A stretch of 64,000 nt of DNA from Effrenium voratum (Eukaryota; Sar; Dinophyceae; Suessiales; Symbiodiniaceae): the NCBI GenBank assembly GCA_963377175.1, contig CAUJNA010003494.1:537256-601255 (forward strand), read 5' to 3'. Each line of letters opens with the position of its first letter. The first letter of the stretch is position 1. The notes beneath the pieces were generated by a model. That model had not been told where the DNA came from and made no database searches. It saw only the letters and a list, made by a program, of their open reading frames with translations. Position numbers and translations under genes: made by a program. Below, piece after piece: positions 21,421-30,392 of this stretch.

Positions 21421-21988
21421 GGCTACAACCTTGGACTGGCGCTGCATCCAGAGCGACCTTGGACCCACCATAGGAATTGGAACCACTCGTTGCAGAAAGT
21501 AGAGACCCTAGCCTGTTTGGTTGTTCACTTCAAAGCGCTGCCGCCTGCGGGTTCTGGGCCAGCTCGCGATGGGGTGTGCCTGAAGGGTGCCGCGCTCCAG
21601 TGACGCCCTTCGGATGGCAAATTGAAGCATGAGGAGAGATCCACCCTGTGGATTCCTTACATGGTTTTCGAAGTGGACCTTCGACCATGAGATCTCGCTG
21701 TGATCCGGTTCTGCGACATGTGCCCTCGCTCCCAGAGCCTGACTAAGGGCTTCACCATTGCGAAGGGGCCACAAAAAGCGGCACTGCTCCTTCCACGTGC
21801 TCCCCTGTCAGTAAGTAAATGAGGTACTGGTTGCGAGCCAACCCAAAACCGGCTTCCTCCCTGAGTAGCCGCGCCGCTTTGGTAGCTGTTGGGAAGGCAG
21901 CAATTTGGTGGCAAAGAGCGCTAGGCTGGGGCTTGTCTTGGCCCATCGATCGGAAGTGTTGCAGTGGGCATGGTTAAGATGAATAAAG

Positions 21989-22042
21989 AGAATGAACAAT
22001 ACAATAAGATAATAAAAAGAATGAAGAATACAATAAGATAAT
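21989..22042. repeat. Tandem duplicate of a 29-bp A-rich unit
   Basis: AGAATGAACAATACAATAAG and AGAATGAAGAATACAATAAG lie 29 bp apart, each followed by ATAATRA. Confidence 0.75.
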
Positions 22043-22116
22043 GAGTTTCAATCTGGACAAGGGCAAGGCCTTCAGTGGCAGCAACCCCCGGAATAGGGTT
22101 TCACGCGTGATCCTTC

Positions 22117-22235
22117 AAGAGCTGCCGCCGCTCGAGGGGAGCATCGTTGAACGTGGCAGCGAAAGAGGAAAAGATCGGCTGTGCCAGAGGGACATGTGGA
22201 CGGCCTTCCACATGTGGCTGTGGCTCAAAAGGATG
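22117..22235 (+). CDS. Exon-like island, weak
   Basis: A frame reads ELPPLEGSIVERGSERGKDR then LCQRDMWTAFHMWLWLKR. Charged then aromatic-rich. No clear splice edges. Confidence 0.25.
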
Positions 22236-22637
22236 TACCAAATTCGCACCTTGGTAAATGGAACCAAAGACTAAAACCTGTGTAACCCTGTCTCTTTGAT
22301 TTTGAGCCACACCCATGTGTCATGCTTAAAACGGTTGCAGGATTGATCATCACCCCCTATTCTGTTTTTGCGTTGACAACCATTGCAAGCGTTCCTAGAA
22401 AGGGAACCAGGACCACCAGAAGCTCCGTAATCCTGGCAGCAACCCTTGTCCACCCATGTGGCTTTGGGATGGCTGGGATTGTCGAGTTTTCACAGCAAAT
22501 AATGATCCCCATTTGCGTCAGCCATGGGTTCTGTTGGGATCTGCAAGATTTGTTTCATCTCCTTGGAGAACCTTCACTGGCCATGAGGTTACTTGGGACG
22601 GGACCCAGAGCGGAGCTTTGGAACTGGGCCATGTCGA

Positions 22638-22735
22638 ATGGTCGTGAAATCCTTTTTGCACCGTGGCTTTCTGAGTTGATTCCGTACCTCGAAGCAATGG
22701 TTTCAACCACGGCTTGTGGATTTTGTCCACCCAAA
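22638..22735 (+). repeat. Diverged CTGTGG MITE-like element
   Basis: Retains GTCGTGAAATCC, CAATGGTTTCAACCACGG and GGATTTTGTCCACCCA in family order. Confidence 0.5.
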
Positions 22736-22889
22736 GGTAACTTTGGAACCAGCAAATGGCCCCCCGAAGCCCCAGCGTTGAAACCACCCGAGCCAATGGG
22801 CGGCTTGTTGTATACATTTTGACGCGTTTCAGAGGTGAACCCACAGCTTTTTGCCATCCAAATACAGGCGCCCCAAATCCCAAGTCCAT

Positions 22890-22970
22890 TCACTTCCTGA
22901 GTTCGTGCACTTTATAAACTTTTTGGGAAGACCATTTTGGGGTGGCAACCAACAACCACTCAGGAAGCAC
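22890..22970. repeat. Diverged CTCACTTCCTGAGT-family element
   Basis: TTCACTTCCTGAGTTCGTGC and its inverse ACCACTCAGGAAGCACG enclose about 50 bp. Confidence 0.55.
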
Positions 22971-23094
22971 GTCCAATGTCGGATTCTTCTGCATGTTTTG
23001 TTGGTTTTCATGCTCTCCCACGAGCACATCTCCAGGAAGCACACCCCCCCCCCAAAAAAAAGAGAAGAGAAACAAACACCAAACAAGTACAACT

Positions 23095-23370
23095 TCCAAA
23101 AAGGCTCCGCGCGTGTCAGAAGCACCGCCCACAAACAAAGGGCCTCCTTTGCGACCCGGCTCAACTGGCGAGCCAAAGATATCCAAAGATAAGGAACAGC
23201 CAACCGGCTCGGCACTATTCGCCCTGATTCTTTACATGAGTTTGGGACCCCGACAGCGTTGCCGCAAACAGGACCTCTGGAAGGTGTTCTATGGCGATTA
23301 CCGCACAAAAGGACGACACCGATTGTTGATTCACTGGAGGTTACTTCCCTTCAACCTGTCCCTTCCAGGG
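23095..23370 (+). CDS. Exon-like island, long open segment
   Basis: From about 23095 the frame reads SEAPPTNKGPPLRPGSTGEP, KISKDKEQPTGSALFALILY and RQRCRKQDLWKVFYGDYRTK, up to LPFNLSLPG and a TGA at about 23371-23373. The Pro/Lys linker followed by a basic aromatic segment reads like real protein. It could be a terminal exon or a decayed one. The upstream part of the frame runs back into a C-run and is not credible as coding. Confidence 0.35.
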
Positions 23371-23868
23371 TGACTTTGATATTGGCAACCCCATTGTGGT
23401 GGAGAATTGCAGGGGGGGCGGGGGGTTGGGGTTCTGTGTTCCAAGTTGGAATCTCCGTGAGAAGGCCATGGGAATGAATCAACCACTTCGCGATTTTCAC
23501 GGGACGCTTTAGTTACTTCCCCCTACTAATTGATGTACCACATTTGGGTGTGTCTTTTTAAAGGAATCGTTCTCCTCCAACATGGGTGGGTTTTCCTCTT
23601 TTCCATTCCCTCACAAAAGGACGAGGCACCCACGTCGGGAGGACTTGCAGCCCCCTGTTTGGGTTCCTTCCGTGAATTTGGGCCGTGGTCATGACTATCC
23701 CGGAAGGTACCACCCTGAAAACTTAAATATGTTTAGTGGCTAGCCCCCCGTTTCAGTCCAACAAAATGGGGGTACCCCCAGTTTACTTGAATTAAAACGA
23801 ATGAGGGTTGCCCATTTTATTGGAATGAATGAGGATTAGGACCCCTCCGTCAGCTTCCCTCGTTGCTT

Positions 23869-23958
23869 GGTGGCTTGGATTGGTGGTGCTGTGGTGATCC
23901 GGGGTGGTGTCCCATCTACCCACAAGCACCAGGGCTTCAAATCCAAGACCAAACCACC
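23869..23958. repeat. TIR element, GGTGGCTTGGATTGG family
   Basis: The left end matches the copy at 3295 exactly; the right end ACCAAACCACC is diverged. Confidence 0.55.
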
Positions 23959-24043
23959 AATCCACATCACCATTTCAGGGTCACCAGCCCCCCCCAGCCC
24001 ATCCGAGGAACTGGCCGCTTCCTTTGAGTGCTCAACGGCTCAG

Positions 24044-24126
24044 GTTGCATGGCCGGGCTGGCGGCCTCCTGGATCGGCTGGAAGATGGACGACTCCCAGC
24101 TGCCGCCGGAGCGGAAGCAAAACAAT
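24044..24126 (+). CDS. Exon-like island
   Basis: After GGCTCAG, a GC-rich frame reads MAGLAASWIGWKMDDSQLPP then ERKQ, with strong third-position G/C. The flanks are repeat-rich. The ATG could be an initiator or an internal Met. Confidence 0.4.
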
Positions 24127-24648
24127 CCGAAAAAATCCCCACGCGGGCGGGCGCTAGGGGGTGGGTGGCAGGGGGTGCTTGGGCTCCGTTTTTTTTTGGG
24201 GTTGGTACCGTTTTGTTTTCTTCTCGGGTTCAAAGGGAAACCCAAATTTGACAAGCCCGTTGCGGCCATGTTTGGGGCGCCCCGAAAAGCTACCCATCCA
24301 AATGATTTGGAGTCCTTGCCCTCGAGTTTCGTCTTCGGGGGTGTCTTTAATGCCGAGGCCCCAGGATTTGTGTTTTTTTTTCTTCCACGGAACCCCCACG
24401 GAGAGCGCCGGGTTTGTGGCCGGATCCTGGTTTCCCATTTTCGCTTTGCCCATCCCAGTTCTTGGGCTCAGATTGCGATGGCTGAAAACGCGCCGACCCA
24501 GCTGTGACCTGTGACTTGCTTTACGTGTTTTTTTTCTTTCTTTTTTTCCTTTTTTTTCTTCTAAAAGTATGGGGATTCGGTCACCCACAACTTCAGGGCT
24601 TTCGGGTTTCCTTTGGGTATTTGGGGAGTCGGGGCGTTCTCTCTTCAG

Positions 24649-24830
24649 ATCTTGTCCGAGAACGACTGCCAAGAGCCTCAGGATTCGTTCGAAAGGACAT
24701 ATTTTCTGAGAGGCGCGGTGCCACTTGAAGTAAAGCTTCCCGAACTTGAGCTTCCCAGATGTCCAGTGCCCCATTCTCCTACAGTAGTGCCGTCTACCCC
24801 AAATGGGCGCTCTGAAGCAATGAAGTCTCA
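24649..24830 (+). CDS. Exon-like island with strong acceptor
   Basis: The acceptor GCGTTCTCTCTTCAG precedes ILSENDCQEPQDSFERTYFL, then RGAVPLEVKLPELELPRCPV and HSPTVVPSTPNGRSEAMKSQ. The first two thirds look like folded protein (alternating hydrophobics); the end is a Ser/Pro linker. The donor is not obvious and the frame closes at 24843. Family unknown. Confidence 0.45.
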
Positions 24831-25128
24831 AGGCCAGCCATGATTGGGGTCTCCTCGCTTCTACTGATCATACCTGGGAGGCAATCTGGAACCGGAGATT
24901 AGACACGCGGGGTGCCTGGAGTCTCCATGACCCTTTCAACATGTGGTCCTGACCTCTTTACTTTAGAGCCTCCGGCTCAGTCCGCCGACATTGTCCTCTC
25001 CCTTTTCTCCTTCTTCCTCTCTTCCTTGTCTCCCTTGTGTGTTCTGTCGTCCTCTCTCCCTCCCTCTGCTCCCATCCTCCCCATCCCCCCAAGCCTCTCT
25101 CTCCCCAATCTCCCTCTCTCGTATGTAT

Positions 25129-25419
25129 GCATGCATGTACATGTATGTATGTATGTATGTATGTATGTATGTATGTATGTATGTATGTATGTATGTATGT
25201 ATGTATGTATGTATGTATGTATGTATGTATGTATGTATGTATGTATGTATGTATGTATGTATGTATGTATGTATGTATGTATGTATGTATGTATGTATGT
25301 ATGTATGTATGTATGTATGTATGTATGTATGTATGTATGTATGTATGTATGTATGTATGTATGTATGTATGTATGTATGTATGTATGTATGTATGTATGT
25401 ATGTATGTATGTATGTATG

Positions 25420-25450
<31 letters not shown>

Positions 25451-25535
25451 TGTGTATGTATGTATGTATGTATGTAATGTATGTATGTATGTATGTATGT
25501 ATGTATGTATGTATGTATGTATGTATGTATGTATG

Positions 25536-25566
<31 letters not shown>

Positions 25567-25722
25567 TGTATGTATGTATGTATGTATGTATGCATGTATG
25601 TATGTATGTGTATGTATGTATGTATGTATGTATGTATGTATGTATGTATGTATGTATGTATGTATGTATGTATGTATGTATGTATGTATGTATGTATGTA
25701 TGTATGTATGTATGTATGTATG

Positions 25723-25753
<31 letters not shown>

Positions 25754-25795
25754 TGTATGTATGTATGTATGTATGTATGTATGTATGTATGTATG

Positions 25796-25826
<31 letters not shown>

Positions 25827-26245
25827 TGTATGTATGTATGTATGTATGTATGTAATGTATGTATGTATGTATGTATGTATGTATGTATGTATGTATGTAT
25901 GTATGTATGTATGTATGTATGTATGTATGTATGTATGTATGTATGTATGTATGTATGTATGTATGTATGTATGTATGTATGTATGTATGTATGTATGTAT
26001 GTATGTATGTATGTATGTATGTATGTATGTATGTATGTATGTATGTATGTATGTATGTATGTATGTATGTATGTATGTATGTATGTATGTATGTATGTAT
26101 GTATGTATGTATGTATGTATGTATGTATGTATGTATGTATGTATGTATGTATGTATGTATGTATGTATGTATGTATGTATGTATGTATGTATGTATGTAT
26201 GTATGTATGTATGTATGTATGTATGTATGTATGTATGTATGTATG

Positions 26246-26276
<31 letters not shown>

Positions 26277-26356
26277 TGTAATGTATGTATGTAATGTATG
26301 TATGTATGTATGTATGTATGTATGTATGTATGTATGTATGTATGTATGTATGTATG

Positions 26357-26387
<31 letters not shown>

Positions 26388-26449
26388 TGTATGTATGTAT
26401 GTATGTATGTATGTATGTATGTATGTATGTATGTATGTATGTATGTATG

Positions 26450-26480
<31 letters not shown>

Positions 26481-26570
26481 TGTATGTATGTATGTATGTA
26501 TGTATGTATGTATGTATGTATGTATGTATGTATGTATGTATGTATGTATGTATGTATGTATGTATGTATG

Positions 26571-26601
<31 letters not shown>

Positions 26602-26647
26602 TGTATGTATGTATGTATGTATGTATGTATGTATGTATGTATGTATG

Positions 26648-26678
<31 letters not shown>

Positions 26679-26756
26679 TGTATGTATGTATGTATGTATG
26701 TATGTATGTATGTATGTATGTATGTATGTATGTATGTATGTATGTATGTATGTATG

Positions 26757-26787
<31 letters not shown>

Positions 26788-26823
26788 TGTAAGCAAGTAA
26801 GTAAGTAATGTAATGTATGTATG

Positions 26824-26854
<31 letters not shown>

Positions 26855-26868
26855 TGTATGTATGTATG

Positions 26869-26900
<32 letters not shown>

Positions 26901-26990
26901 TGTATGTATGTATGTATGTATGTATGTATGTATGTATGTATGTATGTATGTATGTATGTATGTATGTATGTATGTATGTATGTATGTATG

Positions 26991-27021
<31 letters not shown>

Positions 27022-27075
27022 TGTATGTATGTATGTATGTATGTATGTATGTATGTATGTATGTATGTATGTATG

Positions 27076-27106
<31 letters not shown>

Positions 27107-27248
27107 TGTATGTATGTATGTATGTATGTATGTATGTATGTATGTATGTATGTATGTATGTATGTATGTATGTATGTATGTATGTATGTATGTATGTATG
27201 TATGTATGTATGTATGTATGTATGTATGTATGTATGTATGTATGTATG

Positions 27249-27279
<31 letters not shown>

Positions 27280-27313
27280 TGTATGTATGTATGTATGTAT
27301 GTATGTATGTATG

Positions 27314-27344
<31 letters not shown>

Positions 27345-27478
27345 TGTATGTATGTATGTATGTATGTATGTATGTATGTATGTATGTATGTATGTATGTA
27401 TGTATGTATGTATGTATGTATGTATGTATGTATGTATGTATGTATGTATGTATGTATGTATGTATGTATGTATGTATG

Positions 27479-27509
<31 letters not shown>

Positions 27510-27575
27510 TGTATGTATGTATGTATGTATGTATGTATGTATGTATGTATGTATGTATGTATGTATGTATGTATG

Positions 27576-27606
<31 letters not shown>

Positions 27607-27813
27607 TGTATGTAATGTATGTATGTATGTATGTATGTATGTATGTATGTATGTATGTATGTATGTATGTATGTATGTATGTATGTATGTATGTATGTAT
27701 GTATGTATGTATGTATGTATGTATGTATGTATGTATGTATGTATGTATGTATGTATGTATGTATGTATGTATGTATGTATGTATGTATGTATGTATGTAT
27801 GTATGTATGTATG

Positions 27814-27844
<31 letters not shown>

Positions 27845-27922
27845 TGTATGTATGTATGTATGTATGTATGCATGTATGTATGTATGTATGTATGTATGTA
27901 TGTATGTATGTATGTATGTATG

Positions 27923-27953
<31 letters not shown>

Positions 27954-27979
27954 TGTATGTATGTATGTATGTATGTATG

Positions 27980-28010
<31 letters not shown>

Positions 28011-28056
28011 TGTATGTATGTATGTATGTATGTATGTATGTATGTATGTATGTATG

Positions 28057-28087
<31 letters not shown>

Positions 28088-28160
28088 TGTATGTATGTAT
28101 GTATGTATGTATGTATGTATGTATGTATGTATGTATGTATGTATGTATGTATGTATGTAT
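25129..28160. repeat. Giant (ATGT)n tetranucleotide array
   Basis: About 3 kb of ATGT, broken at irregular intervals by single-base additions (ATGTAATGT) and rare ATGC or CTGT variants. The longest uninterrupted block is about 420 bp (25854-26274). The extra bases shift the 4-bp register and create TAA stops on + but none on -, so all three minus frames stay open for more than 1,100 codons. These are not genes. Confidence 0.98.
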
Positions 28161-28210
28161 GTCTGTGTGCATGTATGTATGTGCATGTATGTATGTATGC
28201 ATGTATGCAT

Positions 28211-28218
28211 GTATGTGT

Positions 28219-28267
<49 letters not shown>

Positions 28268-28500
28268 TGTAATGTAATGTAATGTAATGTAATGTAATGT
28301 AATGTAATGTAATGTAATGTAATGCATGTAATGTATGTACGTATGTATGTATGTGTGCATGCATGCATGCATGCATGCATGCATGCTTACATACATGTAT
28401 GCATGTATGTATGTATGTAATGTATGTATGTATGTATGTAATGTCATGTATTGTCATGTAATGTAAGGTAATGTAACGTACTGTAATGTAGGTATGTATG
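28211..28500. repeat. (TAAG)n, (TAATG)n and mixed ATGC/ATGT tail of the array
   Basis: About 13 units of TAAG are followed by about 12 units of the pentamer TAATG, then (GCAT)n and further TGTA/TAATG variants to 28500. The pentamer equals the interruption motif seen inside the main array. Confidence 0.95.
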
Positions 28501-28739
28501 TATGTAGGTATCCTTGCACTTCCCCTTTGCTCCCCAGTATTTCCCGCAAAAAAGCACGTTTTTTCCAGCGTTTTCGCAAAGAGGACGTCCAAAAACATTG
28601 AGTTTTTCCAGATTTTCGGCAAAAGGATGCAGGAAGCCCAAGCCAGCAAAAAAGCCGGCAGGGGGAATCGAGCCTGGGACCCCTGTTTTGCGACACCGGC
28701 TCCCCGAAGACTACGTTTAGTGGAACGTCATCAAATTGC

Positions 28740-28830
28740 CGCGCGGTACGTGGGGGACCCCCCCCCCCCCCAAAAACCTACGTAATAGACGTCGGGCGGG
28801 GGGGGGTTAGGGGGGGGGTTATCCTCTATC
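28740..28830. repeat. Poly-C and poly-G runs
   Basis: C14 near 28758 and G10-G12 runs near 28797-28819. Their lengths are the least reliable bases in the window. Confidence 0.8.
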
Positions 28831-29535
28831 CTCTAGTAAGTATCCGACACGCCGAGCAATGTCGGCGGATTTTGGGTTATTCTCCCATTTTTTTTGAGGG
28901 TCACGGAGACTCCAGGTGTTTTGCGGGACACCAAAACTTGAATACACCATTTTGGAGGTGGCGTAAAAAGCAACACGCCCGAATTCCGGGTTAAGGCCCC
29001 ATTTTTCAATTAGAGGCTGAGAATGGGTCGCTCTCATCGTTGCATTTAAGAGGGGTTGTCGAAATCGCTTGGGACCTGGTGGTTTCAGAAGCCTGGCGTG
29101 CGCAATTCCCTGGTAAAGCGGATGACTAGACCGAAATGGGGCTGCCCTTCCAAAAGCATATTGGAAAGGAAGCTTGCAACACCTTTTTGCAGGGTGACCA
29201 TCCCTTCATGTCTGCAAATAAAGTGGATGGTGAAACCATACTCTTTTTTATGGGGTGGTTTTTTGGTTACCTACTATACAGGTCAATGGATCCGGATGCG
29301 AACCCCCTATGTCAAGCATGATTGTATGGTGGCACCTGACACGGACCCGGTCCCTTCTGTAAGGAAAACGGTCCAAACTAGGACCCTCCGAACGTCAAGT
29401 TTCACGCAAAGCAGGTGGGAGGGTCCCCCATTCTAAACAGAAGTGGTTTTCCTTTTGGTTTCCCTATGCCACAAACAACGGGGTTCTACCTCTTTTTATT
29501 TTTGAAAAAAAAAACCGACACGCCTTTGTCCTCGT

Positions 29536-29615
29536 GGCAGCGAGCCGAGCCAGCGGCGTTTCGTAGGAGTCCAAGATCCCGGCGTCGAGTTCCGCTGTGC
29601 CGGTAGAGCTGCGCG
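29536..29615 (-). CDS. Weak exon-like island
   Basis: On the minus strand, after CGCGCAG, a frame reads STGTAELDAGILDSYETPLA then RLAATR. Its GC-rich composition fits an exon, but it is the only good minus-strand case and a second frame is also open. Confidence 0.2.
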
Positions 29616-29970
29616 GAGCCCGGAGAAGCGGTAGCGCGCGCCAAATTGGAGAAGCGTGGAATTCTTGCGGCGGCGGGGTCCGCTTGGTTTCCCTTAAGGT
29701 CTTAAGGTCTAACCCGAACCCGAACCTAACCCAAAAACACTGTGTGTGAAACCAAGCAAAACAGGAATTCATCTGAATTTAGTCACTTAAACCCCGAACG
29801 AATAAAACAAATCTATTTAAACAAATAATTACCTAAATTTAAGAATTCGGACCACTTTTGGAGGGGAACACCCCGGTAATATTGAGCAGGGGTTTATGAA
29901 TCCGAGGTCAACATTACCCAAAAGGGGTCCAACAAAAGGGGGTTGTGGTCTTTTGAGGCTCGGTACACTT

Positions 29971-30056
29971 GGTGGTTTGGATTGGTGGTCACTTGAACCC
30001 GCTCTGGTAGAGGGGACATGGGACGCTTCCCTTGTAGCACCCCAACCCGCCAATCC
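29971..30056. repeat. TIR element, GGTGGTTTGGATTGG family
   Basis: Left GGTGGTTTGGATTGG and right CCAACCCGCCAATCC are inverted with a few mismatches. The copy ends about 190 bp before the retrotransposon. Confidence 0.55.
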
Positions 30057-30240
30057 TGACTTGGGATGAAGGGAAAACGCAAAGGACACCCCCCCAAAAG
30101 GGGTGGTTGCCCCTACGTTGGGTTTCCAAAATAGGGTTCTCCTTAAATTTGTTGGGTTTCCGCTTTTAGCTTCACAGTCGGCGGCGGCAAAGAGAAGACT
30201 TAGCCGTATTTTTGGTGATGGGCTTTGGATGTCGCTTCAC

Positions 30241-30245
30241 AAAAG
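30241..30245. other. Target-site duplication, left copy (AAAAG)
   Basis: AAAAG directly precedes the 5' LTR and also directly follows the 3' LTR (43551-43555). A 5-bp duplication is what Ty1/copia integrases leave. Confidence 0.95.
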
Positions 30246-30338
30246 TGTTGATAGGTAATGGCATACCGACATGACAATGGCTCAAGAAAAACAAGCTGCT
30301 GCCCGTGCTGACTTTTAGGTAGATCCCACCTTTCAACA
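30246..30338 (+). repeat. 5' LTR (93 bp)
   Basis: Identical over all 93 bases to 43458-43550. It begins TGTTG and ends CAACA, a perfect 5-bp terminal inverted repeat and the same termini as Drosophila copia. Bases 30266-30286 start CCG and end TGGCTCAAG, echoing both ends of the spliced leader. No TATA-like box is evident, and 93 bp leaves little room for a U3 promoter. Confidence 0.95.
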
Positions 30339-30356
30339 GGTTATCAGCCGTATCGC
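30339..30356 (+). promoter_or_regulatory. Candidate primer-binding site (internal tRNA type)
   Basis: GGTTATCAGCCGTATCGC follows the LTR with no gap. It lacks the TGG expected for priming by a tRNA 3' CCA end. Its first six bases equal those of the Drosophila copia site, which pairs with the anticodon arm of cleaved initiator tRNA-Met. The complement here reads as an anticodon arm with loop CTGATAA (anticodon GAU, Ile-like). The tRNA identity is inference. Confidence 0.55.
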
Positions 30357-30392
30357 TGGTACCTTGTACAGTCAGCTCTCACCCGCGCCGCA

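Larger units (their letters stand above)
24915..28916. repeat. 4-kb block bounded by inverted repeats, containing the ATGT array
   Basis: CCTGGAGTCTCCATGACCCT at 24915-24934 is matched in reverse complement at 28897-28916 with one substitution. Further in, TCCGCCGACATTG (24981-24993) is matched in inverse by 28857-28869. The array thus lies between inverted copies of the same sequence, as if it expanded inside an inverted-repeat element. No target duplication is clear. Confidence 0.6.

Noticed and set aside
25129..28160. CRISPR-like regular spacing of TAATG interruptions
   Set aside because: The interruption spacing is irregular and the intervening sequence is pure ATGT, so there are no spacers.
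24958..28649. Minus-strand open frames of 1,140-1,228 codons (HTYI repeats) and many + strand CMYV frames
   Set aside because: All three minus frames are open at once because a 4-bp repeat without stop words reads the same in every frame. There is no coding signal.
28650..28725. tRNA-like sequence on the minus strand with a B-box-like GGCTCGATTCC
   Set aside because: The T-stem does not pair, no convincing D-arm or anticodon stem forms and no A box is seen.
29700..29735. Telomere-like CTAACCCGAACCCGAACC
   Set aside because: Only about three irregular units, not the plant/dinoflagellate-type CCCTAAA array.
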